Shown here: positions 36,110-46,985 of the stretch, piece after piece
Layout: each line of letters begins with the position of its first letter
Position numbering within the stretch: the stretch's first letter is position 1
Source: Ovis canadensis
Lineage: Eukaryota; Chordata; Mammalia; Artiodactyla; Bovidae
Assembly (NCBI RefSeq): GCF_042477335.2
Contig: NC_091256.1
Span: forward strand, 26,812,501 to 26,876,500
Direction of reading: 5' to 3'
Length of the DNA: 64,000 nucleotides
Notes under the pieces: generated by a model
The model's input: the letters and a program-made list of their open reading frames with translations, nothing else
What the model was told of the DNA's origin: nothing
The model's database searches: none
Program-made: the position numbers and the translations under genes

Positions 36110-36885
36110 GCACTGCTGATGGTGAGCTGTGGAAATGAGTGATCCAGAAGAAATCCTAAATGTTTTTTTAGATTGTAGTTTGAGCTAACATTTATCCAGC
36201 TGTAAACACTCTAGGAGGGGTTATTTGGGGATTTGGAGACTATGATTTTGGTTTAGATTTGAGATAAACACAGGTGGAGGCATTAGAGGTGCTTATATAT
36301 TGAAGTTTGAATTTTAATGAAGACATCAATGAGATATTACAAATCACTGTTAGAGAAAGTGTAGAAAGAAAAGCAGCCCTAGATTATTCAAACTCTGACA
36401 TGTGAAGATGAGGTAGAAATTGCTAGCCAGTTAGCATAGGGCTGAGACCTCGGTTCTTTTTTCAATTTCAGCTCTTTCTCCCATACAAATATCTCACTCA
36501 ATTAACCTAAAGCTATACATGTTGTTACAGTTTCAACTATATATAGTAGGAAACCACATATATATATATATATATATACACATACATATATATATATACA
36601 CACATATATATATAGTAGGAAACAACATAGATATATTAAAAAAAACTTTGCAATTACCTTGTTTTATGCTTTCAAGTTTTACAAATCAAATGCTTTGCTT
36701 TTAATAATTGTTCAGCAGAAAGTAAGTCAGATATAAAGAGGTTTATACTGCATAATTCCATTTATATGAAATTCAAGAATAGCAAATGAAGCTATAGCAA
36801 TAAAAATCAGAACAGCAATGGTGGAAAGAAAGTGAATGGAAGGAGATCTGCGGGCACTTTCAGGAGTGTTCAAAATACTTTTTTA
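36110..36885. other. Unique sequence with a microsatellite
   Basis: Only the AT/AC microsatellite at 36556-36616 is recognisable. Confidence 0.4.
36556..36616. repeat. (AT)n/(AC)n microsatellite
   Basis: Alternating AT with ACACATAC interruptions over about 60 bp. The flanking word TATAGTAGGAAAC occurs on both sides (36542 and 36611), so the tract lies within a small duplication. Confidence 0.92.
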
Positions 36886-36899
36886 ATCCTGATTAGAGT

Positions 36900-38216
36900 G
36901 TGTTCAAATCCTGAAAGATGATGCTATCTATGAAAGGGCTGCACTCAATATACCAGCAAATATGGAAAACTCAGCAGTGGCAATAGGACTGTAAGAGGTC
37001 AGTTTTCATTCCAATCCCAAAGAAAGGCAATGCCAACGAAAGCTCAAACGACCGCACAATTGCACTCATCTCACACGCTAGTAGTGTAATGCTCAAAATT
37101 CTCCAAGCCAGGCTTCAGCAATACGTGAACTGTGAACTTCCTGATGTTCAAGTTGGTTTTAGAAAAGGCAGAGGAATCAGAGATCAAATTGCCAACATCT
37201 GCTGGATCATGGAAAAAGCAAGAGAGTTCCAGAAAAACATCTACTTCTGCTTTATTGACTATGTCAAAGCCTTTGACTGTGTGGATCACAATCAACTGTG
37301 GAAAATTCTGAAAGAGATGAGAATACCAGACCACCTAACCTGCCTCTTGAGAAGTCTGTATGCATGTCAGGAAGCCAACAGTTAGAACTGGACATGCAAC
37401 AACAGACTGGTTCCAAATAGGAAAAGGAGTACGTCAAGGCTGTATATTGTCACCCTGCTTATTTAACTTATATGCAGAGTACATCATGAGAAAAGTTGAG
37501 CTGGAAGAAGCACAAGCTGGAATCAAGATTGCTGGGAGAAATATCAATAACCTCAGATATGCAGATGACACCACCCTTATGGCAGAAAGTGAAGAGGAAC
37601 TAAAAAACCTCTTGATGAAAGTGAAAGAGGAGAGTGAAAAAGTTGGCTTAAAGCTCAACATTCAGAAAACAAAGATCATGGCATCTGGTCCCATCACTTC
37701 ATGGCAAATAGATGGGGAAACAGTGGAAACAGCGTCAGACTTTATTTTGGGGGGCTCCAAAATCACTGTAGACGGTGATTGCAGACATGAAATTAAAATG
37801 AGAGTTAGACTGTGAAGAAAGCTCAGCGCTTAAAAATTGATGCTTTTGAACTGTGGTGTTGGAGAAGACTCTTGAGAGTCCCTTGGCCTGCAAGGAGATC
37901 CAACAAGTCCATTCTGAAGGAGATCAGCCCTGGGATTTCTTTGGAAGGAGTGATGCTAAAGCTGAAACTCTAGTACTTTGGCCACCTCATGTGAAGAGCT
38001 GACTCATTGGAAAAGACTCTGATGCTGGGAGGGATTGGGGGCAGGAGGAGAAGCGGATGACCGAGGATGAGGTAGCTGGATGGCATCACAAACTCGATGG
38101 ATGTAAATCTGAGTGAACTCTGGGAGTTGGTGATGGACAGGGAGGCCTGGCATGCTGCGATTCATGGGGTCGCAAATAGTCAGGCATGACTGAGCGACTG
38201 AACTGAACTGAACTGA
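36900..38216 (+). mobile_element. BovB LINE, best kept RT motifs, internal deletion
   Basis: Plus-strand BovB from upstream of the RT core to the (ACTGA)n tail. Frame 37089-37385 carries the region into motif A (FIDYVKAFD). Frame 37360-37815 carries motif B (QGCILSPCLFNLY) and motif C (YADDTTL), so one frameshift near 37370 separates them. About 130 bp are missing at 37797/37798 compared with the copies at 24.6 and 53.7 kb, which removes the region between the RT and the C-terminal part. Catalytic residues persist but the copy cannot make a full protein. Confidence 0.95.
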
Positions 38217-38229
38217 GAATGTGCTCACA

Positions 38230-39340
38230 TTCATCAAAATTCATTAAACTGTATACTTTAGATCTGTACATTTTACAGATCTAAATTTATATCTCAATTT
38301 AAAAGAAATGCTTTAAAGAATAAAAAAGGAGATAATTATTTGAAAAGATGCTGTTTTTATTTCACTTTTTTTCAAGTCTGTAACGGCTAAAAACAAAAGT
38401 AAAAACACACAGAAAAAGAATGAGATTTATTTGATTGTGTGATGAAGTTAGGTAAACTTGCTCAAAAACTCCTTCAAAATATATATGTGCTCTCTGCTTA
38501 GAGGATAGACTGTAAGTTAGATAAGAACTCCAGCAACGAGTCTTAGAGTGACCCTTTCCCAGCTACATCGTTACTCTCAAACTTACTTGTATTTCTGAAA
38601 TCGCATTATTTTGACTCAAAATACAGTACTGAGTGTAAAGCACTTCAGGAGCCAATGCCAATACAAATTTTTTAACATCCATGGATGTATATAGAACAGG
38701 TTTATTAGAACCTTGATCGAGAATGTTTTTCATAACTCTAAGTTAAGGTGAAAGAGTGACTCATGATGTCATTCCTCACAGATCACTTTTATGATTTCCC
38801 CAAAGTCATTCAATATATCTAGAGTAACATTTTTCTTTCTAAAAGAAAAAAGTTTGCAAAAGTGAGGACACAGTGCTTTACAAATTGCTCCTCAAAGAGC
38901 TCATATATCAAAGAGAGTATATTCCATTGTTAGGAAGCTAAGTTGAACTATGAAGAGTAGCTAACAGTGTGGTTAAATTTGCCTGTGAAAGCAAAGAAAA
39001 TACTGCAGCACACCTGGCTGAACAATCTATCAATTCACACAGTACTGTACAGAAACCATAAATCCTACCATAGCAGCGCTGTTCTTTCAGAGAAATCATA
39101 CACAAAATATTACTGGAGCAAATGCTAGGGGAAGACAACTTGTGTGGGGCATGTGGGCTGGCTGGTATTTCCTTTCAAAGCATTTTCATAGTTTAATTTC
39201 CAAACACTATAAATCTAACAGTTTAAGGTAAATAATTCTGATTTTAAAAAAAGCAAGGAGGCAACTGGAGTGCTCACACTATCTGTGAAACAAAGAGCAG
39301 TATAATGTAGTATGAATCTTGCAGGGTTCATATTGAATAT
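38230..39340. other. Unique intergenic sequence
   Basis: Nothing recognised in about 1.1 kb. Confidence 0.4.
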
Positions 39341-39348
39341 TGGTGTGT

Positions 39349-39715
39349 TACTTTGCTAGGGCTACCAAATAAAGTACCACAGATCATATGGCTTAAACAA
39401 TAAAAATATTTGTGTCATAGTTCCTGAAGCTGGAAATTCAAGATTAAGGAGATGGCAAGATTGGTTTCTTGTGCCTCTCTTCTTGGCCCTCCTCGGTTAT
39501 CCTCTCCCTATGTCTTCATAGGATACATCCCTTATTTCCTCTTCTTATAAGGACACCAGTCAGATTGGATTGGGATCAACTTCAATGACAAAATTTCAAT
39601 TTAATGACCTTTTCAAAGAGCTTATTTCCAAATGCAGTCACATGTGAGGTTCTCGGGGTTGGAGCTTCAACCTAAGAAATGGGATTAGCACAATTCAATC
39701 CACAACACTGAGGAA
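39349..39715 (-). mobile_element. MaLR (MLT1/MST-like) LTR
   Basis: Reverse complement of a MaLR-type LTR: CTAGGGCTACCAAATAAAGT start, TTCCTGAAGCTGGAAATTCA (39420), CTTATAAGGACACCAGTCAG (39544), AATGCAGTCACATGTGAGGT (39632), and the end near CAATCCACAACACTG. The order matches the family as I remember it. No internal genes. Confidence 0.75.
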
Positions 39716-40118
39716 GAAAAGCCCAAAGAAGGTGAGCTGAACAGTGCTGCTTTATTTTTTTAAGTTTTTAATTTGTTTATTTTTAACTGGAGGCTGCTTT
39801 TAAATGCTTTAAATATAGGGCATGTATCTTTTATCCCCTTGATTTATTATATTTGAGCATATTTTAAATCTAATATTTATCTTTCTCTAAAAAGTAATGA
39901 ACATTCATTTTTTTTTTAATTTAGAAATTTCAGGAAATTCAAAGATATTATAAGAGAGAAAACATCCCATTCATTTCTGTCATGAAAACTTTTTAAAAGA
40001 AACAGTTCACATAAATATCAGGTTGTGTACATTATCTGTATTACTTCTGTATTTACCAGTATAATATAAACCATTTCCCTTTCATTATAATCATTGATAT
40101 TTTAATGATTGGATATTT

Positions 40119-40540
40119 TATGGTGGTTAATTTTAATTGTGCATGTCAACTTGGTTAAACTATGGTGTCACGTTTTGTCAAACCCAGTATAGATTTTCCT
40201 GTGACATACATTTTGAATATAATTAATATTTAAATCAGCAAACTTTAAATAAAGCAGATTTGCTTCCATGATGTGGGTCTCCTATCAGTTGAAGGTCTTA
40301 AGACGAAGTTTCTCATATAAAGAAGAAATTGTGCCATCAGCCAGACTTTAGACTCAAGATTGTGACATTAAGTCTTTTTTGACTCTCCAGTGTACTGGTC
40401 TGACTTGCAGATTTGGGATTTGCCAGTCATGCAATTGCGTGAGTCAACTGCTTAAAACCTCTGTCTCTCTCTTATGCACACAGGTCGATATATACATCCT
40501 ACTGGTTCTGATTTTCTAGAGAAACTATTGACTCTGACTT
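40119..40540 (+). mobile_element. Old ERVL/MaLR-type LTR
   Basis: Starts GGTGGTTAATTTTAATTGTG with GTCAACTTGGTTAAACTATG. Inner CATGATGTGGGTCTCCTATC and the end ATATATACATCCTACTGGTT...CTAGAGAAAC match a well-known mammalian LTR consensus in order. About 420 bp, diverged, non-coding. Confidence 0.65.
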
Positions 40541-40549
40541 TAAGTTGTT

Positions 40550-41205
40550 CTTTGTGTTGTTTGAATTTAAGCTTTTCTCCTAATTTCTACACAAAAATAT
40601 GATGATGAACATCAATATTCACAGAACTGGGAGGGCTTTCTGCCCTGACCTTCCTACACAACTTGTAAATGTAGCCTGCAGTTTCAATGAAACCACACTC
40701 TATTTCCATTTGATATTTTCAGACCATCAAATTTCCTTAGCCATAAGTTTTTGTCATGTTATTGATTCCTTTATTATCAATTTCTTTGCATGTTCATTTG
40801 CAAATTTCTATGCTTCTCTTTCTTGATTTATCCTAGAACTATTCTTATCTGTTTCTATTCTTCTGGAATTCTCCAAACCAAAATCAATAGTAAATAAACA
40901 CTTTGTTACCAAGTTTTATTACAAACTGTTCTTTCTACTTCCTGGTGGCAACTGAAACTCAAATCTCTAATACGGCTTCAGCTTGCAAATTCTTATAAAT
41001 GGAAGCCACATATTTTCACAGATTCTAGAGGTAATTTGGGGTTTCATCTAGGTGTTCAGTAAACATTTCTAAATCAAAATTCCTGAGTTGAACATATATA
41101 TCAAAGAAAAAAAAAATCCTTTCAGACATTGGGTAATGCTAATGTCTAATCCTAATTTCCATCATGAATGATTATGGTTTGGTCATTCTCCATATGTACA
41201 GAAAA
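40550..41205. other. Unique intergenic sequence
   Basis: No element recognised. Confidence 0.4.
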
Positions 41206-41211
41206 CACTGG

Positions 41212-41480
41212 GGACTTCCCTGGTGCTATAGTGTATAAGATCGACCTGCCAATGAAGGGGAAGATTCCACATGCCTCAGAGCAACTAAGCTGGTGCACCA
41301 CTTACTAGGGCTCAGCTACTGAGCCTGTGTGCACTACAGTTTGTGCTCCACAACAAGAGAAGCCACCACAATGGAAAGTCCTCACATTGCAAGAAAAAGT
41401 AGCCCCCACTCACCAGAACCAGAGAAAGCTCATGTGCAGCAATAAAAACTCGGTGAAGGCAAAATAAATAAATAAATAAA
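41212..41480 (+). mobile_element. CHR-type artiodactyl SINE
   Basis: Plus-strand: GGGACTTCCCTGGTGCTATA tRNA-like head, GACCTGCCAATGAAGGGG, then AGAGCAACTAAGCTGGTGCA, ACAAGAGAAGCCACCACAAT, AGCCCCCACTCACCAG and an AAATAAATAAAT tail. The B-box stretch is deleted. Confidence 0.9.
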
Positions 41481-41637
41481 AAGAAAATGTTGGTTCCCAT
41501 CTCAGCAATCATTTGCATTCAAACGTACATTGAAATTAACACTTGTTCAATATCACGTATTTCTTTTCTCTTTTTTTTTCTTTTTTAATTATTCTTAAAC
41601 ATCCTGATTATCTAGCACAGTTCACAGCAAGACTTTC

Positions 41638-42906
41638 TGCCAGGGTCCAGCCTCGGTGGATCCAGGGAATTCGAAGCGGGGACGGAGTTGGCGAGGAAAG
41701 ACTTATTTATTTATTAATATAAGATTAGATTAGGAAGAAATAGTGAAGTAGGAAAATTTAGGCAGAGAAAAGGAGGCTGAATAACTTGGCTTACAGGGAA
41801 AACCAATAAAACTCCAGACAAGGTTTTGCACCATCTACGTTAGGCCACTGGTGTACGTTTGAATATCGGAGAGTGCCCCGTCTTGGGCTCTCTCTCTTAC
41901 AGATCTTAGCAGCTGGGACAAGTAAGTAGACATGGTGAACCTCCCCGCTCCAGATGGGAGTTCAGCCAGAAAAAGAAAAGAACGACATGGGGAAGCCCAG
42001 CATCGGTGCAAGACTTCAAAAACTATTTTTCAAAATCAGCTTATATACCCCAAGTTGTACATAATGGAATATGCAGAGTAATGCAGGGGCAGCAGTCCTG
42101 ACCCTCATTGAGACAAGGCTTTCTTTTTGCATACCCTCCCATATACAAAATGTCTCAGGTGGTTTACATTATCTTCTGGCCAAGAGGCTCGTTAACATTT
42201 TTATGGCTCTCTTCCTGGATAATTGTCTATCAACCAGAAAACTCCTTTTCCCTAGAAGTGTTTTTTCTTTACTCTGCATCACCCTCAAAGTATTAAATAA
42301 AGTTACATTCCTGTAGAACAAAGGTGCAGTGGGTTATAACAAAGAAAGTACTTAACTCAAGATCTAATGTTGCTAATACCAGGTCTACTACCTGTTTTTC
42401 TATATACCAACTATATCTAAAAATAAAAGATATGAAAATTTGGCAGCAAGTATTGACTCAACAAATGCAACCTTTAATCAGTCCTATTCTAATGATTTTG
42501 ACTCCTTGGAAGCCCCTACATTCCTAGGATGTTTTAAGCTTCCTGTGCCTCCGGCAGTCAGGAGGCCTCAAACAATAACATGCGCAGCTGTACGAGTCCT
42601 GTAGGCAGGCTAAAAAGACATCAGAGGGATTTTTGAATTGAAACACTCGTATTATGCCCAGGAGATTTATTATCTAAAAGCTCTCATTTTTTCCAGAAAA
42701 AGGTGGTGGGGGGACAGTCCCCTGTTAATGACGGAAGAGTAGGTGGAAAGCATAACACAGTAAAGCAGGCAGATTATGGTCTTTGGGGGTGGATGCTCAG
42801 GAATTTCCAGGGGGAATCCCTGAAGCCGATCACGTCCTTGCGTTTTGTCAGGCTTCCTTCCGCAAGACCTTGTCACGGGTGGGATTCCTCACGCTGACTC
42901 CTGGCA
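41638..42906 (-). mobile_element. Solo ERV LTR, 1269 bp, with 6-bp TSD
   Basis: Begins TG and ends CA, with the 6-bp duplication ACTTTC at 41632-41637 and 42907-42912. Minus-strand order: long U3 (42906 to about 42020) with TATA box GTATATAAG (complement of 42040-42048), then a long R, tandem AATAAA signals (complement of 41702-41715), and U5 ending CTGGACCCTGGCA at 41638. No primer site or gag follows. The 6-bp duplication and the length above 1.2 kb fit a class II (beta-type) ERV. The frames inside (for example plus 42071-42316) have no recognised coding content. Confidence 0.93.
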
Positions 42907-42914
42907 ACTTTCAC

Positions 42915-44640
42915 AAGTCATTATACAATAAAATTGGGTAAATAGATTTTACTAACGCTAGTATTATACTTTCAGATGTGTACCTTGTGCTTCATGTTCT
43001 ACTACTTTAAATGTTAAGGAAGTAATTCTTTTTGATATAATTTTTCTTTAGTAAAATATGTTGTGCCTGTGTGCATTCAATGCCACTTTGAATACTCATA
43101 GGATATGTGTTCTACTATGTAAGAAAACATAACATTAAATTCTGTTTCTCAGCTAGACCTGATCTTGCCTTTTAGTGGAGATTTGCAGTATAGAAATACA
43201 CTTTTAGTTGTCACAAATAGAGGAATGCTACTGGCAATCAATTGCTTAAATCACTCCTGCTACTAAACATACTACAATGAATAGGGCAGCTTCTCAAAAC
43301 AAACACATGAAGAACACTTACCTGGAACAAAATGTCAGTAGTGCAGAGATTGAAAAATCCAGTATTAAAAGTACTACCCAGTTTGAAACAAGTTTTAATG
43401 GACATGGTTTGTTTTATGATGCCTTACTGTCTGCAATTTTCTTTTCATGAAGCTTTCTCTTGGTGTGCAGCATTTTAAGTTGCTCACAATGTATGTAAAG
43501 TAGCAGCTGACTTCTGAGAAGAATCTACACTATTAATTGGATTTCTTTGACCAGCCTGTACTTTAATCATCTGCACATTTAATAATTGATTCAAAGGTTT
43601 GACAATTTTATGTCATGGAAAGACGCTTCTAATTCCAGGTGACAAATCAGCAATAGTTTAATGTCTTATTTTTCTCCCATGTTGATATATTTTTATCTTG
43701 GATCATTACTTTCCACAACCAAAACACATCTTGACTTTTTCATGCATCTCTAATGAAGACAATTAAAATACTTGATATACATTATATGGATGGGATCTCT
43801 TTTTAATTGTGCATTGTTTGCATTCATAGTGATCAACTATATTAAATGAGCCTTGACATTAAAGAGCATCTTGATGTTCTGGTTTTAATTTATCATTTCA
43901 GGTGATACTGACTGCTATTAATGGTTCAGTCAAGGAGCTGAAAGACTGTTGATACTCAACACAAGTATTATAAATAACAAAACATTTCAAGTAGATGCAG
44001 AGAAAATTTTCAAAGTTAAAAGAGGCATCTTTAGTCTCAGAAAATATGACAGCAAATCCAGTAAAAAATTATAAACTTTTATTCTTCCAAAAGGAATTCA
44101 TTCTAATACCCTTAAAATTCTATGTTTCTCAAGTAATGCAAGGTATGCCTCCAAAAAATAATCATTTAACCTAAATCAATGGAGTAGGAGGAAAGAAACA
44201 GTACAAGCAAGATAAGGGGCAAGTGACACTGACCTGGATGCTGACAGTTGTTAAGGAGCAGGGCAGACCATGGCAAATAAAACTGAGCTTGACAATCTAA
44301 AGCAGGGAGTTCATTGCTTCCATTTGGTGACACATGAATTTTTCAAGACAAGCAAGTTTTCTGGGTTTCTACTTAAAAATCTTTTGATTTATATGTTGAC
44401 CATTAGTCATCCTGAAAGCACTCTGTGATTCAAAATTGTGAGGTCAAACAAAGCATATCTGCCATCTACATACGACCAATAAGTTATTATTTGTCATTTC
44501 CCTTTTGTTTTAATGCATTTCAAGACCGGTCCTCCATCTGAAGATAAGAATAATATATTAAAATTTGTATTTATATTTTCAAGACTTTGGACTGGAACTC
44601 TTCGAGTCTCCAGTAGATTTTGTACTTAGCCTCCACAACC
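42915..44640. other. Unique AT-rich sequence
   Basis: About 1.7 kb with no gene, RNA or repeat recognised. Confidence 0.4.
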
Positions 44641-44659
44641 ACATAACCAATTTTTAAAA

Positions 44660-44696
<37 letters not shown>

Positions 44697-44717
44697 CACA
44701 CACACACACACACACAT
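44660..44717. repeat. (AT)n-(AC)n microsatellite
   Basis: A long TA run followed by GACACACAC... run. It is followed by ATCCTATTGGTTCTGG (44716), the end of the same LTR family as at 40119-40540, so the tract probably grew from that LTR remnant. Confidence 0.92.
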
Positions 44718-44765
44718 CCTATTGGTTCTGGAAAACCCTGGCTCATATATCAAAATACAGAAAAA
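44716..44765 (+). mobile_element. 3'-end scrap of an ERVL/MaLR-type LTR
   Basis: ATCCTATTGGTTCTGGAAAA and CCCTGGCTCATAT correspond to the terminal 45 bp of the LTR type at 40119-40540. The rest is absent. Confidence 0.5.
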
Positions 44766-44861
44766 TACTGACATCATCATGTGTCATCCCACAAATCAGA
44801 GTTGCCTACACTTAGCATTTCAATAAATGTCCTTCGGTTAATTTTCTAGGCATATGTGTTA

Positions 44862-45044
44862 TGCTAACTTGCTTCAGTCGTGTCCAACTCTTTGTGACCC
44901 TGTGGACCATAGCCTGCCAGTCTCCCCTGTCCATGGGATTCTCCAGGCAAGAAGACTGGAGCAGTTTGTCATGCCCTTCTCCAGGGGATCTTCCCCAACC
45001 AGGGATCAAACCCACATCTCTTACATCTCTTGCATTCGCAGGGG
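44862..45044 (-). mobile_element. Bov-tA SINE missing its tRNA 5' head
   Basis: Minus-strand BovA body and B-box side (GGATCTTCCCCAACCAGGGA), then an abrupt switch at 45044 to plus-strand BovB. The A-box half of the head is missing and does not reappear downstream. Confidence 0.88.
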
Positions 45045-45136
45045 TGTTGGTGATGGACAGGGAGGCCTGGTGTGCTATGTTTCATGGGGTTGCAAAGAGT
45101 CGGACACGACTGAGCGACTGAACTGAACTGAACTGA
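45045..45136 (+). mobile_element. BovB 3' tip, 92 bp
   Basis: Only the extreme BovB 3' end (GTTGGTGATGGACAGGGAGG to repeated AACTG units). Low divergence. Joined to an opposite-strand SINE on its left. Confidence 0.92.
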
Positions 45137-45146
45137 ATTTTAATAA

Positions 45147-45322
45147 TGGAGAAGGCAATGGCAACCCACTCCAGTACTCTTACCTGGAAAATCCCATGGA
45201 CAGGGGAGCCTGGGAGGCTACAGTCCATGGGGTCGCTAGGAGTCGTACAGGACTGAGCAACTTCACTTTCACTTTTCACTTTCATGCATGGGATTAGGAA
45301 ATAGCAACCCACTCCAGTGTAT
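45147..45322 (+). mobile_element. Bov-A2 SINE, second monomer truncated
   Basis: First monomer complete (GGAGAAGGCAATGGCAACCC to GGACTGAGCAACTTC) with linker TTTTCACTTTCATGCATGGG; the second monomer stops after AACCCACTCCAGTG. Starts 10 bp after the BovB tail. Confidence 0.92.
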
Positions 45323-45469
45323 GAGCAGTGTATCTCAAGGAACCACTGAGTGCAGTCTGAGTCTTATCATAAACACAGTTAACTCACAGATGTATGAGCA
45401 AAAAATAAAGATTTGTTGCTGAAATCTATGAAATTTTCTAAGTGATTATTATGAAACATCATGACAAAA

Positions 45470-45519
45470 ATTCCAGGTGAGAGTACTGGAGTGGGGAGCC
45501 ATTGCCTTCTCTCTTATTT
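45470..45519 (-). mobile_element. BovA scrap
   Basis: TCCAGGTGAGAGTACTGGAG and GGGGAGCCATTGCCTTCTC are the inner BovA segment read in reverse. Only about 45 bp remain. Confidence 0.7.
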
Positions 45520-45525
45520 AGGTAT

Positions 45526-45729
45526 ACCTGGGATTTCTTTGGAAGGAATGATGCTTAAATTCCAGTATTTTGGCCACCTCATGCGAAGAGTTGACTCATT
45601 GGAAAAAACTCTGATGCTGGGAGGGAACGGGGGCCAGAGAAGAAGGGGATGACAGAGGATGAGATGGATGGATGACATCACTGACTCAATGGACATGAGT
45701 CTGAGTGAACTCCGGGGGTTGGTGATGCA
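45526..45729 (+). mobile_element. BovB internal fragment, both ends missing
   Basis: Plus-strand BovB from CCTGGGATTTCTTTGGAAGG to CCGGGGGTTGGTGATG. It lacks the (ACTGA)n tail: it stops at 45729, about 90 bp before the usual 3' end. That missing 90 bp corresponds in length to the isolated tip at 45045-45136. Confidence 0.9.
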
Positions 45730-45734
45730 AGAAG

Positions 45735-46255
45735 GCAAATAAAATCATGCAGGCATATTCAAAGTGTTTTATCAGGTAAAATGTATGTCATTATCATATT
45801 CCACTGGCAAAACAAGCCAAAGAGCCTAGAGGACAATAAAAGATTATATGAATGGAGGAGTAAGGGAAAAAAATGCAATCTACCATAGTCCTGTAAGAAA
45901 GGACATACTCATCAAATTTAAGAAGTTGTCTTGGGTAAACTCCCTATTCTCGTCACCTTTAGTGGAAATCTGTAGATTTTTTAAGTGAAAATTTGCAGTT
46001 AAACAGACATATATACTGGTTAACCAATCTTCGTAAAGTTATACTAACAGCTATACAAAAGTTTTTTTTTGAAAAAACAAGAAACCTCATAATTAACATC
46101 CAAGGCGAGCACAGAGGGAGGCTCATATCCGAGTTTGTACACCTCCTTACCCACAGCGTAAGTAATATATCCGTACTAGAAAATAAAATTTATTTTAAAT
46201 TAATTTTAACCATTTTGAAATTTCAAATCTTTTTAAAATATGAATTCATCTTATT
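45735..46255. other. Unique sequence
   Basis: No element recognised. A plus-strand 107-codon frame (45993-46316) runs into the next SINE and looks like chance. Confidence 0.4.
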
Positions 46256-46260
46256 AAAAT

Positions 46261-46545
46261 TGCTGCTGCTGCTTCTAAGTCACTTCAGTCATGTCCGACT
46301 CTGTGTGACCCCATAGACAGCAGCCCACCAGGCTCCTCTGTCCCTGGGATTCTCCAGGCAAGAACACTGGAGTGGGTTGCTGTTTCCTAATCTCATGCAT
46401 GAAAGTGAAAAGTGAAAGTGAAGTTGCTCAGTCCTGTACGACTTGCCTGGGGAATCCCAGGGAGGCAGGAGTTAGGTGGGCTGCCATCTATGGGGTAGCA
46501 CAGAGTCAGACAAGATTGAAGTGACTTAGCAGCAGCAGCAGCATA
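46261..46545. mobile_element. Bov-A2 SINE in foldback (inverted) arrangement
   Basis: 46261-46435 is a minus-strand Bov-A2, starting (GCT)n, with the linker ATGCATGAAAGTGAAAAGTG. At about 46441 the sequence flips to plus-strand BovA (TTGCCTGGGGAATCCCAGGG) and runs to an (AGC)n end at 46543. The outer arms 46262-46366 and 46442-46543 are thus inverted copies of the same monomer with a loop of about 75 bp. Confidence 0.9.
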
Positions 46546-46549
46546 CCTA

Positions 46550-46985
46550 AAGGGTATATTGTTTCGTGAATAATAAGTGACTGTAATAAAACAGGTATGC
46601 TAGAAAGACATTAAAAATGTAGTTTATACTATTTTACACTAAACTTAAAAAAAAAAAGAATTACTGAATAAGTCACAGAATGGATTTTGGAGCCATAGTG
46701 AAAATCAACACAATAGATGAGTGAAATTAGAAATATACTTAATATGTTTGCATTCTGTTAAGTGACAATTTCAATAGATATCACTACAAAGAGATAAAAG
46801 AATAAATTAGGAAATATTTGTAAAACTGCACGCACAATATTGAATGATGCAAATTGTGACATCAGTAGTATAAAATGAGAGGACGGATAAATGTGTACAG
46901 TTTTTATACATAGTTGAAATTTTGTTTATATCAACTTAATGTGGACTACTGTAGCTATAAGATATTTTGTGTTAATTTCTTTAAA
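46550..46985. other. Unique AT-rich sequence
   Basis: Nothing recognised. Confidence 0.4.

Noticed and set aside
37360..37815. 151-codon plus frame as an active gene
   Set aside because: BovB RT remnant: frameshifted from its upstream half and followed by a deletion.
42071..42316. Overlapping plus frames (81 and 62 codons) as viral protein
   Set aside because: They lie antisense in the R/U3 of a solo LTR and match nothing recognised.
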